Assembly: GCF_013184775.1 (NCBI RefSeq)
Contig: NZ_JAATVV010000003.1
Span: 310,001 to 374,000 of the forward strand
Direction of reading: 5' to 3'
DNA length: 64,000 nt
Source of the DNA: Martelella sp. HB161492
GTDB lineage: Bacteria > Pseudomonadota > Alphaproteobacteria > Rhizobiales > Rhizobiaceae
Position numbers and translations under genes: made by a program. The notes under the pieces are model-generated. The model was given only the letters and a program-made list of their open reading frames with translations. It had not been told where the DNA came from and made no database searches. Shown here one piece after another: positions 1 through 8,233 of the stretch. Numbering within the stretch: the first letter of the stretch is position 1; each line of letters starts with the position of its first letter.

Positions 1-1
1 C

Positions 2-151
2 AACTGCATGTCGCTTGTCCACGTGTCGGACCTTGCCAGCTTCGATACGCTGATCACCGATGTTCGCCCCTCCGGCGCGCTGGCGCAGGCGCTCGACAAG
101 TCCGGCATCGAGATCATCGTTGCCAATGCGGGCAAGCGAGCCGCCTCGTGA
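2..151 (+). CDS. DeoR-family transcriptional regulator, C-terminal end (partial)
   Basis: Only the last 49 codons are present, and the gene begins left of the window. The reading frame ends in a TGA at 149-151. The visible residues include SFDTLITDVRP and end in IIVANAGKRAAS. This resembles the end of the sugar-phosphate-sensing domain of DeoR-family repressors, where a loop of the form ITD followed by an IIVA strand closes the protein. The following BtpA-like and FGGY kinase genes fit a sugar-catabolic operon controlled by a DeoR regulator. The assignment rests on a short fragment and on context, so it is moderate at best. Confidence 0.55.
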   Translation, partial: NCMSLVHVSDLASFDTLITDVRPSGALAQALDKSGIEIIVANAGKRAAS

Positions 152-191
152 CGACCCGGTCCATTTTCGTGTTTTATGACGGAGTTTTTCA

Positions 192-992
192 ATGATTTTC
201 GATTTCTTCGGTGAGAAGAAAAAGGCCGTGATCGCCATGGCCCATATCGGTGCGCTGCCCGGTTCACCGCAATATGATGCCGATGGCGGCCTCGACAAGC
301 TGATCGAAGGTGTTGCCAGCGACATTGAAAAGCTGCAGGCGGGCGGTGTCGACGCGATCATGTTCGGCAATGAGAATGACCGCCCCTATGTGCTGAAGGC
401 AGCGCCGGAAGGCATTGCCGCGATGGCGGCCCTGGTGCAGGCGATCAAGCCGATGCTCACCGTGCCCTTCGGCGTCAATTATCTCTGGGACCCTTCGGCA
501 AGCGTTGCGATTGCCGCCGCCACGGGCGCCAGTTTCGTGCGTGAAATCTTCACCGGAGTGTTTGCCTCCGACATGGGCGTCTGGGCGCCCGATTGTGCAA
601 CGCCGGCGCGGCTGCGCGCCAATCTCGGCCGCAAGGACCTGAAGCTGCTCTTCAATATCAATGCCGAATTTGCCTTCTCGCTTGATCAGCGCCCGATCGA
701 GCTTCGTGCCAAAAGTGCGGTTTTCTCCTCCATGGCCGATGCGATCCTCGTTTCCGGTCCGATCACCGGCCAGCCGGTCGATCAGTCGGGGCTGCGCAAG
801 GTCTGCGAAACGGTCACGGACGTTCCGGTTTTCGCCAATACCGGCGTCAACAAGGATAATGTGAAGGACATCCTGTCCATGGCGTCTGGCTGCATCATCG
901 GCACCCATTTCAAGGTCGACGGTGACACTTGGAACCCGGTTGATGGCGAGCGCGTCAAGCGCTTCATGGATATCGTCGCGACCTTGCGTTAA
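192..992 (+). CDS. BtpA/SgcQ family TIM-barrel protein
   Basis: This 266-residue protein opens with a KAVIAMAHIGALPGSP segment and carries GVDAIMFGNENDRPY, GVNYLWDP and a C-terminal GTHFKVDGDTWNPVD. These are recognisable features of the BtpA/SgcQ family. Members are predicted TIM-barrel proteins, named for a photosystem I biogenesis factor in cyanobacteria and for a sugar-operon gene in enterobacteria. In proteobacteria they commonly sit beside sugar kinases and ABC transporters, as here, so a metabolic role is likelier than photosystem assembly. The substrate is unknown. The start at 192 follows a purine-rich tract. It lies 40 nt after the DeoR fragment and 34 nt before the kinase, which suggests one operon. 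Confidence 0.8.
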   Translation: MIFDFFGEKKKAVIAMAHIGALPGSPQYDADGGLDKLIEGVASDIEKLQAGGVDAIMFGNENDRPYVLKAAPEGIAAMAALVQAIKPMLTVPFGVNYLWDPSASVAIAAATGASFVREIFTGVFASDMGVWAPDCATPARLRANLGRKDLKLLFNINAEFAFSLDQRPIELRAKSAVFSSMADAILVSGPITGQPVDQSGLRKVCETVTDVPVFANTGVNKDNVKDILSMASGCIIGTHFKVDGDTWNPVDGERVKRFMDIVATLR

Positions 993-1026
993 TCCGCATC
1001 AATCCTCATCCGGGCAGGAGCAGGCC

Positions 1027-2514
1027 ATGGCCTATGTGATCGGTCTCGATATCGGCACCACCTCGACCATCGGCATTCTGATCGAGCTGCCGTCACGCGT
1101 TGTCGGTATCGTCTCCCGCCCGGTGACCCTGAAATCGCCGCATCACGGCTGGGCCGAGGAAGACCCGGCCGAATGGTGGGGGAATGTGCAGGCAATCTGC
1201 CGTGAACTCATCGGCCTTGAGCATACCGATCCGGCAGCGATTGGCGCCGTTGGCGTCACCGGCATGCTGCCCGCGGTCGTGCTGCTGGATGAGGCCGGGC
1301 GGGTTCTGCGCCCCTCCATCCAGCAAAGCGATGGCCGCTCGGGCCGTGAGGTGGCGGAACTGCGCGCAGAGCGCGATGAGGCTGCCTTCATCGCCCATGC
1401 TGGCAATGGCATCAACCAGCAGCTTGTAACGGCCAAATTACGCTGGATCGAGCGCAACGAGCCGGATGTGTTTTCGAAAATTGCCACGGTTTTCGGATCC
1501 TATGACTATATCAACTGGTGCCTGACGGGTGAGAAGACAGTTGAGCAGAACTGGGCGCTTGAGGCTGGTTTTGTCGATGTTGCTGCCGGCCTTCTTGATG
1601 ACGATCTGATTTCATGGGCGCATGTTGCGCCGGAGGTCGTGCCGCGCAAGGTCGCCTCGCATGAGATCATCGGCAGGGTCACGGCAAAGGCGGCCGAAAG
1701 GACCGGGCTTGCGCCAGGAACACCGGTCGTCGGCGGCGCGGCGGATATGGTGGCCTCCGCCTTTGGTGCGGGTGTCAATCAGGCGGGCGACGTGCTTTTG
1801 AAATTCGGTGGCGCCGTTGATATTCTGACGGCAACCGATCTCGTGCGTCCCGATCCGCGCCTGTTTCTCGATTATCACCTGATCCCCGGCCTGTTCATGC
1901 CGAATGGCTGCATGTCGACGGGCGGTTCGGCACTCAACTGGTTTATCGCCACCTTCGCCGGCAGGGAAGAGATGCTGGCGAAAGAGGCGGGCATCACTGT
2001 CTATCGCTATCTCGACCAGATGGCTGCGGAAAAGCCGGCAGGCGCCGAGGGCGTGACGATCCTGCCTTATCTTCTCGGCGAGAAGACGCCGATCCACGAT
2101 GCGAATGCGCGCGGCGTGATTTCGGGGCTGACACTCTCCCATGATATCGGCCATCTCTGGCGGGCGCTGCTGGAATCCTATGCCTATGCGCTCCGGCATC
2201 ATATCGATGTGCTGAATGACATGGGACATCAGACCACGCGCTATCTGGTTTCCGACGGCGGAGCGCAGAGCCGGGTCTGGATGCAGATCGTTGCCGATGT
2301 GCTCGGCGCGCCGGTTCAGTGCCTCACGGGCCATCCGGGTTCCTGCCTTGGCGTTGCCTGGACGGCGGCGATGGGGGCAGGGCTTGCCGATGACTGGTCC
2401 GGCGTCACCGCCTTTGTCGGTACCGGCGATCTGATCGCGCCGGAGGCCGGAAACCGCGCGGTCTATGATGCAGGCTATGCGACCTATCGCGCGCTATACC
2501 GGCCGTCTGCCTGA
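1027..2514 (+). CDS. FGGY-family carbohydrate kinase (xylulokinase-like)
   Basis: This 495-residue protein belongs to the FGGY sugar kinase family, which phosphorylates pentuloses, glycerol or related polyols with ATP. The N-terminus shows the phosphate-1 motif GLDIGTTSTIGIL. The second lobe carries VVGGAADMVASAFGAGV and the adenosine-motif region VSDGGAQSRVWMQIVADVLG. The ATG at 1027 is chosen because it places GLDIGTT at the usual position and follows GGGCAGGAG; the frame is open further upstream but would add an unrelated leader. The exact sugar cannot be read from sequence. The DeoR-BtpA-kinase order points to an unusual pentulose or polyol pathway whose transporter genes lie outside the window. 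Confidence 0.88.
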   Translation: MAYVIGLDIGTTSTIGILIELPSRVVGIVSRPVTLKSPHHGWAEEDPAEWWGNVQAICRELIGLEHTDPAAIGAVGVTGMLPAVVLLDEAGRVLRPSIQQSDGRSGREVAELRAERDEAAFIAHAGNGINQQLVTAKLRWIERNEPDVFSKIATVFGSYDYINWCLTGEKTVEQNWALEAGFVDVAAGLLDDDLISWAHVAPEVVPRKVASHEIIGRVTAKAAERTGLAPGTPVVGGAADMVASAFGAGVNQAGDVLLKFGGAVDILTATDLVRPDPRLFLDYHLIPGLFMPNGCMSTGGSALNWFIATFAGREEMLAKEAGITVYRYLDQMAAEKPAGAEGVTILPYLLGEKTPIHDANARGVISGLTLSHDIGHLWRALLESYAYALRHHIDVLNDMGHQTTRYLVSDGGAQSRVWMQIVADVLGAPVQCLTGHPGSCLGVAWTAAMGAGLADDWSGVTAFVGTGDLIAPEAGNRAVYDAGYATYRALYRPSA

Positions 2515-2528
2515 TTACGGCAAGAGAA

Positions 2529-2552
2529 AAGCCCGGCCAATGGGCCGGGCTT
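2529..2552. terminator. Bidirectional rho-independent terminator between kinase and sodB
   Basis: A 10-bp perfect inverted repeat, AAGCCCGGCC and GGCCGGGCTT, is separated by AATG. It lies between the convergent 3' ends of the FGGY kinase and sodB and can serve both. The T-tracts are short. Confidence 0.7.
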
Positions 2553-2577
2553 GATGCATTCGCTATGAAACGCGAAA

Positions 2578-3180
2578 TTACTTGGTTGCAGCTTCGTAAA
2601 GCTCCAGCACGTAGTCCCAGTTGACCAGGCTGTCGATGAAGGCTTCCAGATATTTCGGGCGGGCATTGCGGTAATCGATGTAGTAGGAGTGTTCCCACAC
2701 GTCGACGCCGAGGATCGGCTTGGCGCCGTGAACGACCGGGTTTTCACCGTTCGGGGTCTTCATGATTTCGACCTTGCCGTCCTTGACAGCGAGCCAGGCC
2801 CAGCCGGAGCCGAACTGGCCGACGCCAGCGGCAATGAAATCAGCCTTGAACTTGTCATAGCCGCCGAGGTCGGAGGCGATGGCGCTTTCAAGTGCACCCG
2901 GCAGCTTGGTGCCGCCGCCGTCTTTCTTCATCCACTTCCAGAAATGCATGTGGTTGAAGTGCTGGCCGGCATTGTTGAACAGTGCCTGGTTGGTGCCATA
3001 GGCCTTGACCATGATCTCTTCGACCGACAGGTCGGCAAGACCTGCTTCGGCAGCAAGCTTGTTGCCGGCGGTCACATAGGCATTGTGATGCTTGTCGTGG
3101 TGGAATTCCAGCGTCTCGGCCGACATGAAGGGGGCGAGGGCGTCATAGGCGTAGGGCAGTTCAGGAAGTTCAAAAGCCAT
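2578..3180 (-). CDS. sodB: Superoxide dismutase, Fe/Mn family (Fe-type)
   Basis: This 200-residue cytoplasmic enzyme dismutates superoxide to hydrogen peroxide and oxygen. Metal ligands of the family are visible: His27 in FHHDKHH, His77 in FNHMHFW, and Asp160 and His164 in DVWEHSYY. Gln73 in AGQHFNH sits where Fe-type enzymes usually have their active-site glutamine, so the Fe (or cambialistic) type is favoured. The start at 3180 is preceded by AAGGAG; an upstream in-frame extension has no family similarity. The gene appears monocistronic, with a terminator shared with the convergent kinase gene. Confidence 0.96.
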   Translation of the reverse strand: MAFELPELPYAYDALAPFMSAETLEFHHDKHHNAYVTAGNKLAAEAGLADLSVEEIMVKAYGTNQALFNNAGQHFNHMHFWKWMKKDGGGTKLPGALESAIASDLGGYDKFKADFIAAGVGQFGSGWAWLAVKDGKVEIMKTPNGENPVVHGAKPILGVDVWEHSYYIDYRNARPKYLEAFIDSLVNWDYVLELYEAATK

Positions 3181-3231
3181 GTTCAATACTCCTTTTGGCA
3201 GCCTAATTGGTGTGATTTGGCGCTTGCACCT

Positions 3232-3260
3232 TACATAGGAGCCGCCAGCTGCGACGGCAA
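3232..3260 (-). promoter_or_regulatory. Candidate sigma-70-type promoter of sodB
   Basis: Reading the minus strand, TTGCCG (3260-3255) and TATGTA (3237-3232) are separated by 17 nt. They lie about 50 nt upstream of the sodB start codon. The -35 matches the TTGCCG favoured in alphaproteobacteria. This is a motif match only. Confidence 0.4.
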
Positions 3261-3381
3261 CCTGAAAATCATCAAAAATGCCCGTTTTCGCGGCAAGGCA
3301 GGCCTTTCTTCGCGGTCGCGTCCGGCTGTCCGCGCTATCATCTTGCTGAGATCCGCCGCTGCGTCCCGGAGCTGCCAAGAG

Positions 3382-3451
3382 GCGTTTCGAAACGCGCTTC
3401 TGTGCGGCGTTTTGCACAGGTTGTTCAACGGATATCCACATGGTTTCCACA
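3382..3451. other. Palindrome and three DnaA-box-like motifs upstream of sodB
   Basis: A perfect 14-bp palindrome, GCGTTTCGAAACGC, lies at 3382-3395. It is followed by TTTTGCACA (3410-3418), ATATCCACA (3432-3440) and GTTTCCACA (3443-3451). Compared with the DnaA box TTATNCACA, these carry one, one and two mismatches. The rest of the 284-nt gap between sodB and the GlxA-type gene holds only the candidate sodB promoter and ribosome binding site. Confidence 0.35.
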
Positions 3452-3464
3452 TGTTGACCAGTGT

Positions 3465-4490
3465 TCAGTTCACAGCGGCACCTTCTCTGGCCAGCCTTTC
3501 TCTGGAATGCCGGCTGGCGCGCGGCGGCGCGCCGTGAAACTGCTGCCAGACCCGGCGGAAGTGGCGGGTCGAGGAAAAGCCGGTGCGCCGGGCGATCTCA
3601 TCGATGGCGAGGGAGGATCCGGTGACGAATTCGCGGGCAAGGCCGATGCGCATGCGGTTGATGTAGTCGGTGACGCTGAGCCCGACATGGTCGTTGAAAA
3701 GCCGGGACAGATTGCGTTCGCTGGCACCGGCCATCTTTGCAATCCGCGCAACCGACCACTCGGCGGCCGGATCGGCGGCGATGGCGTCCTGGACCCGGTG
3801 GATCACCGGGTGGATGTGGTTGCGCCCTTCGAGGAAGGGCGAGATCTGCGGATCAGAGCCGCTGCGCCGCAGATAGACGACGAGATAACGCGCGACCTCA
3901 AGCGCGGTGCGGTGGCCAGCCTCGCGGGCGAGGATGGCAAGCATCAGGTCAATCCCGGCGGTGATGCCTGCGCTGGAAAAGCGCTCGCCATCCTCCACGA
4001 AAATGCGGTTTTCCAGCACTTTCGCCGTTGGCGCGGCGCGGGCAAGCGCCTCGATCGTGGCATGGTGGGTGGTGCAGTTATAGCCTTCGAGAAGTCCGGC
4101 ACGGGCGGCAAGCGTTGCGCCCGAGCAGATCGAGACAAGGCGGATGCCGGGGCGGATCGCTTCTGAAAGCCAGGCGACAATGGCTTCCTCTTCCCGGTCA
4201 TCCTGCACTGCCGGATGTTGCGCACCGAAAAGCGGCTCATCGGCAGAGCCGGGGACCACCACCATGGCGCCTTCGGGCAGCTTATCCGGCAGAGGCGACA
4301 TTCCCGTGAGCGTCAAGCCGATCGACGTGCCGGCTTCGGGTGAGGGCGCTATGTAGCGCACATCGAAAAAGACATCGTGCTGCACAAGATTGGCCTTGCG
4401 CAGCACCTCGATCGGCCCGGCGACATCCAGCAGCAGCACGCGCGGCTGCATCACAACGAAAACCGGGAGCTGCCGCGCGTTGTCGCCCAT
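3465..4490 (-). CDS. GlxA-type transcriptional regulator (DJ-1/PfpI domain plus AraC HTH)
   Basis: The product is about 341 residues. An N-terminal DJ-1/PfpI-like half contains FVVMQPRVLLLDVAGPIEVL and the cysteine elbow VSICSGATLAA. A C-terminal AraC/XylS DNA-binding domain contains NLSRLFNDHVGLSVTDYINRMR and IDEIARRTGFSSTRHFRRVWQQFHG. Proteins of this GlxA architecture regulate amine, betaine or nitrogen-compound catabolism. The ATG at 4490 is preferred over an upstream in-frame ATG at 4535 because it immediately follows the stop of the isochorismatase-like gene and has a GGGAAG-like ribosome site. The two genes are probably co-transcribed and translationally coupled. The target genes are not evident from the window. 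Confidence 0.88.
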   Translation of the reverse strand: MGDNARQLPVFVVMQPRVLLLDVAGPIEVLRKANLVQHDVFFDVRYIAPSPEAGTSIGLTLTGMSPLPDKLPEGAMVVVPGSADEPLFGAQHPAVQDDREEEAIVAWLSEAIRPGIRLVSICSGATLAARAGLLEGYNCTTHHATIEALARAAPTAKVLENRIFVEDGERFSSAGITAGIDLMLAILAREAGHRTALEVARYLVVYLRRSGSDPQISPFLEGRNHIHPVIHRVQDAIAADPAAEWSVARIAKMAGASERNLSRLFNDHVGLSVTDYINRMRIGLAREFVTGSSLAIDEIARRTGFSSTRHFRRVWQQFHGAPPRASRHSRERLAREGAAVN

Positions 4491-4491
4491 G

Positions 4492-5055
4492 TCAGGCTGC
4501 TTCCCGCTCTGCCAGTTCGCCAAGGATGTCGTCAACGCTCGCGATCCGGGCGAAGCGGCCCGCCAGAACCAGTTCGGTGCGGGCGCGGATGTCGTCAGCG
4601 CTCCAGAGCCGGCCCGTTTCGTCTCGCATCGGGAATGTGTGGGTCGCCTCGGCGACGAAATCCACCGCGAAGCCGAGATCCGAGGCGTGGCGGGTGGTGG
4701 TTTCGCAGCATTGTTCCGTGCGGATACCGGAGATGATCAGCCGGCGGATGTTGTTTCTGATCAGGTGAACATCAAGCCCCGTGCCGATTAGGGCACTATG
4801 GCGGCGCTTGCGAAAGATGGCATCGGGCGCGATGACGAGCGGTGCCAGTGTTTCGACAAAGCCGGAAACCGGATCAAAGGGACCGCCATCTTCCTCATGG
4901 AAGATCTGGATCACCGGAAGACCGGCATGGGTTGCGCCGTCAATCAGTCTTTGCTGGCGCTCAAGGTAACCGGAGAGCCCGGTTTCGGTGAAATAGGGGC
5001 GATGGCGAAAGGATTCCTGTACGTCGATGACGAGAAGGGCTGTATCTTCGGACAT
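4492..5055 (-). CDS. Isochorismatase-family cysteine hydrolase
   Basis: This 187-residue protein has the isochorismatase-like (nicotinamidase-related) fold. The catalytic triad can be placed: Asp in LLVIDVQESF near the N-terminus, Lys in IFRKRRHSA in the middle, and Cys in the GIRTEQCCETT elbow. The family hydrolyses amides or vinyl ethers; the substrate here is unknown. The start at 5055 is chosen because GGAG lies six nucleotides upstream, whereas the earlier ATG at 5067 lacks a ribosome site. It is the first gene of a pair with the GlxA-type regulator, an arrangement often seen in small-molecule catabolic units. Confidence 0.87.
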   Translation of the reverse strand: MSEDTALLVIDVQESFRHRPYFTETGLSGYLERQQRLIDGATHAGLPVIQIFHEEDGGPFDPVSGFVETLAPLVIAPDAIFRKRRHSALIGTGLDVHLIRNNIRRLIISGIRTEQCCETTTRHASDLGFAVDFVAEATHTFPMRDETGRLWSADDIRARTELVLAGRFARIASVDDILGELAEREAA

Positions 5056-5482
5056 ATATGGCTCCATGTCGGTGTGAACATGAAGTCAGTTTATGAACTG
5101 AATAGCAAAATAAAAATCAGGGTGATGGCCGAATAAGGGACATTTTACGCCAAATTGAACCAAAGATCTGATCTGTCCTTCCGGACGCGTCGCGGCCATC
5201 ACACCGGTTGGCGCGCGCGGCGCGCATGGGGGCGAAGATCAAGCCGTGATCGCTTCCGGCGGGCGCGCCCGCAGCGGCTTGCAGACGATGGCTGCGGATG
5301 GCGCCGGGCAGGTTCTTCGGTGGCAGACAGATCATGCGCAGGTGGCTCCTGACGGACTTGTTATGCCAGAGCCGCGTTTGCAGGCAAAAAAACGCGCTCC
5401 GGCAGGCCTTTGCGTTGACTTTTGCGCCAGGAAATGGTGTTCCGATGCGGCTTTGAAAATCCTAGATGCAAGCGGGACCGCA
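5056..5482. other. Intergenic region before hisZ
   Basis: This 427-nt gap separates the divergent isochorismatase-like gene and hisZ. It holds a perfect palindrome GCGGGCGCGCCCGC at 5259-5272. A TTGACT at 5415-5420 could be the -35 of a hisZG promoter, but the -10 is weak. No conserved short gene or RNA was recognised. In particular there is no hisS remnant, although hisS precedes hisZ in many rhizobia. Confidence 0.5.
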
Positions 5483-6622
5483 ATGCTTCCCACCTCAATG
5501 CCGGAATTTGCCGGTGAGATCCTGAATGAATTTGCCGCACGCGGTGCGATGCTCACCGACACGCCGGTGATCCAGCCGGCCGCGCCGTTTCTCGACATGA
5601 CCGGCGAGGCCCTGCGCCGCCGCATCTTCATGACCGAGAGCGAAACCGGTGAAAGCCTTTGCCTTCGCCCCGAATTCACCATTCCCGTCTGCCTGCACCA
5701 CATCGGCGAAAATGCCGGGACGCCGAAGCGCTATGGCTATTGCGGCATGGTGTTCCGTCAGGCGCGCGATGATGGCGCCGCGGAATTCTTCCAGGCCGGG
5801 ATCGAGGATCTGGGTGAAGAGGATTTTGCCACGGCCGATGCGCGGGCGCTGGCTGACGCGCTTTGTGTCGTTCGCCGGGTCCTGCCGGACGCAGCGGTCG
5901 TCACCACACTTGGCGATCAGTCGGTGTTCGAGGCGGTCGTGGGGGCGCTCGGTCTGCCGGGTGGCTGGCAGAAGCGGCTGATTCAGGCGTTTGGCAATCG
6001 CCGCCAGCTTGAAGGGCTGATGGAAACGCTGGCCAGGCCTCAGCCCGTCTCGGGCCTTGACCGGCGGGTCGCAGCCTTCCTCGCCGATGGCGACGAGGCC
6101 GGGCTGATCGCCTATCTCGACCAGACGATGCAGGATACTGGCTATTCCACCAATGCCAGCCGTTCACCGGCGGAAATCGCACGCCGGCTGAAGGAGAAGC
6201 TGGCGCTTTCCGTCACCAGTCTCGATGCAGAGGCGCTTGAGGCGCTGAACAGCTTTCTGGCGCTGGCGCTGCCGCTTGCCGCGGCCTCTGATGCGCTGGA
6301 GGCCTTTGCCGGGAAATTCAGCCTTGATCTCGGTCCGGCGGTTGCCACCTTCGAGCGCCGGGTCGAGGCGCTGAAAGCGGCTGGCGTCGATGTGGAGACG
6401 ATCTGCTATCGGGCTGCCTTCGGGCGGCCGCTCGACTATTATACCGGCCTGGTTTTCGAAATCGCCGAAGGCGATGGCCGCAAGGCGATGCTGGCCGGCG
6501 GCGGACGCTATGACCGGCTGTTGACGCTTCTGGGCGCGACGGATCACATTCCGGCGGTTGGCTTTTCGCTCTGGCTCGACCGGATCTCCCGCACGCGCGA
6601 CAAGACTGGAGAACCGGCATGA
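5483..6622 (+). CDS. hisZ: ATP phosphoribosyltransferase regulatory subunit HisZ
   Basis: This 379-residue protein is a catalytically inactive histidyl-tRNA synthetase paralogue. It pairs with short-form HisG to make the first enzyme of histidine biosynthesis. Class II synthetase-like segments are visible: [32 protein letters not shown] is the motif-2 region (positions roughly 37-68), [10 protein letters not shown] follows, and [14 protein letters not shown] lies near the C-terminus. The anticodon-binding domain of true HisRS is absent. The start at 5483 gives the [10 protein letters not shown] opening expected for rhizobial HisZ; the frame is open further upstream without similarity. Its stop overlaps hisG by four bases (ATGA), implying translational coupling. 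Confidence 0.93.
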   Translation: MLPTSMPEFAGEILNEFAARGAMLTDTPVIQPAAPFLDMTGEALRRRIFMTESETGESLCLRPEFTIPVCLHHIGENAGTPKRYGYCGMVFRQARDDGAAEFFQAGIEDLGEEDFATADARALADALCVVRRVLPDAAVVTTLGDQSVFEAVVGALGLPGGWQKRLIQAFGNRRQLEGLMETLARPQPVSGLDRRVAAFLADGDEAGLIAYLDQTMQDTGYSTNASRSPAEIARRLKEKLALSVTSLDAEALEALNSFLALALPLAAASDALEAFAGKFSLDLGPAVATFERRVEALKAAGVDVETICYRAAFGRPLDYYTGLVFEIAEGDGRKAMLAGGGRYDRLLTLLGATDHIPAVGFSLWLDRISRTRDKTGEPA

Positions 6623-7314
6623 CCGTCACCATCGCTCTGCCGTCCAAGGGACGGATCAAGGAAGCCTCGCAGGCGGCGCTGGAACAGGCCGGTTTCGAGA
6701 TCGAGGCAATCGGCAATGACCGCTCCTATCGCGGCCGGGTCAAGGGGCGCGATGATATCGAGATCGCCTTCCTGTCCGCATCGGAGATTTCGCGCGAGGT
6801 TGGTCGCGGCGCTGTCGATTTCGGCGTCACCGGCGAGGATCTCCTGCGGGAGGGGCTGCCGAATGTCGATGACCGGGTCGAGTTCGTCGCCCGTCTCGGT
6901 TTCGGTCAGGCCGATGTCGTTGTCGCGGTGCCGGAGATCTGGCTCGATGTCGACAGCATGGCCGATCTCAACGACGTGGCGGCCGAATTCCGCAGCCGCC
7001 ATGGTCGCAGGCTTTCCATCGCCACCAAGTTCTGGCGGCTGACGCAGCAGTTTTTCACCGCCAAGCACGGTATCCAGCTCTACCGGATCGTCGAGAGCCT
7101 GGGGGCAACCGAGGGTGCGCCGATGGCGGGCCAGGCCGATATCATTGTCGATATCACCTCGACCGGTTCGACGCTCAAGGCCAACCATCTGAAGATTCTG
7201 AAGGATGGGGTGATCCTGAAATCGGAGGCCTGTTTCGTGCGGGCGCGCAAGGGCGAACATGCCGAGGATCCGGTGGTCGCAGAGATTCGCGATGCGCTGA
7301 TGACCGACGGCTGA
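6619..7314 (+). CDS. hisG: ATP phosphoribosyltransferase catalytic subunit, short form
   Basis: This 231-residue short-form HisG condenses ATP with PRPP to give phosphoribosyl-ATP, the committed step of histidine synthesis. It starts with [16 protein letters not shown]. It carries [14 protein letters not shown] and the PRPP-binding [19 protein letters not shown], and lacks the regulatory C-terminal domain of long-form HisG. That loss explains the dependence on HisZ encoded just upstream with a four-base overlap. Histidine feedback is expected to act through HisZ. Confidence 0.96.
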   Translation: MTVTIALPSKGRIKEASQAALEQAGFEIEAIGNDRSYRGRVKGRDDIEIAFLSASEISREVGRGAVDFGVTGEDLLREGLPNVDDRVEFVARLGFGQADVVVAVPEIWLDVDSMADLNDVAAEFRSRHGRRLSIATKFWRLTQQFFTAKHGIQLYRIVESLGATEGAPMAGQADIIVDITSTGSTLKANHLKILKDGVILKSEACFVRARKGEHAEDPVVAEIRDALMTDG

Positions 7315-7464
7315 TCTTCTGTCCAGCGATATTCGGTCAAGATGCGATTACATTTTGTTGCAAAATAGTGAAACGTTTCTTATCGGCGCGGGGTTGCAAA
7401 TCCGTGACAAGGGCAACATTTGTTGGTTTCTGTTATAATTCCGTCTACCTGATAAGGAGCGCCG

Positions 7465-8172
7465 ATGTCGCGCATCTCCGATTTTCCGATCACCCGGCGG
7501 TGGCAGCCGAAGAACCCGGATGTTATCCAGCTCTATTCGCTACCCACTCCCAACGGCATCAAGATTTCCGCAGCCCTTGAAGAAACGGGTTTGCCCTATG
7601 AGGCCCATCTTGTGTCCTTTGCGACCAATGACCAGATGACGCCCGAATTTCTGTCTTTGAACCCGAACAACAAGATCCCGGCGATCCTTGATCCCGATGG
7701 CCCCGACGGTACGCCGATCGGGCTTTTTGAATCGGGCGCAATCCTGATCTATCTGGCTGAGAAATCCGGCATGCTGATGCCGGAAGATCCGGTTGGCCGC
7801 TATGAGACGATCCAGTGGCTGATGTTCCAGATGGCGGGCGTCGGGCCGATGTTCGGTCAGTTCGGCCATTTCTACAAATTTGCCGCCGACAAGGTTGCCA
7901 ATAATCCCTACCCGACGGAGCGCTATTCCAATGAGACACGGCGGCTGCTGGGCGTGCTCGAGCAGCGCCTGGCCGAGCGTCGCTTCATCATGGGAGACGT
8001 CTATACCATCGCCGACATCGCGATTTTCCCCTGGGTTCGCGGTCTGACGAGTGCTTATGACGCTGCAGAGCATCTGGGCCTTGCCGAATTTGCCAATGTC
8101 AATCTGTGGCTGGGCCGTTGTCTCGACCGTCCGGCCAGCCAGAAGGCGCTGAATATTCCGCCACGTGACTGA
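7465..8172 (+). CDS. Glutathione S-transferase, Ure2p/YfcG-like (nu class)
   Basis: This 235-residue protein has an N-terminal thioredoxin fold: IQLYSLPTPNGIKISAALEE, the NPNNKIPAI loop with its cis-proline, and the ESGAILIYLAEKSG glutathione-binding segment. A helical C-terminal domain follows, containing YTIADIAIFPWVRG. The NPNNKIPAILDPDGPDG loop and the long extension after QWLMFQMAGVGPMFGQFGHF are typical of the YfcG/YghU (Ure2-like) subgroup. That subgroup shows disulfide reductase and peroxidase activity with glutathione. A clear AAGGAG ribosome site precedes the ATG, and a strong terminator follows. The gene is probably monocistronic. Confidence 0.9.
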   Translation: MSRISDFPITRRWQPKNPDVIQLYSLPTPNGIKISAALEETGLPYEAHLVSFATNDQMTPEFLSLNPNNKIPAILDPDGPDGTPIGLFESGAILIYLAEKSGMLMPEDPVGRYETIQWLMFQMAGVGPMFGQFGHFYKFAADKVANNPYPTERYSNETRRLLGVLEQRLAERRFIMGDVYTIADIAIFPWVRGLTSAYDAAEHLGLAEFANVNLWLGRCLDRPASQKALNIPPRD

Positions 8173-8197
8173 GATACGGCTGCAGTCTGCGCTTTGA

Positions 8198-8229
8198 AAA
8201 GGGCGGGCCGGATTTTCGGCCCGCCCTTT
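8198..8229. terminator. Strong terminator between the GST and DoxDA-like genes
   Basis: A perfect 13-bp stem, AAAGGGCGGGCCG and CGGCCCGCCCTTT, encloses a six-base loop. It lies between convergent genes and has A- and T-rich ends, so it can act in both directions. Confidence 0.85.
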
Positions 8230-8233
8230 CTTG

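Noticed and set aside
3410-3451. Chromosomal replication origin
   Set aside because: Only three imperfect DnaA-like motifs, no AT-rich unwinding region, and no dnaA, hemE or other origin-linked gene nearby.
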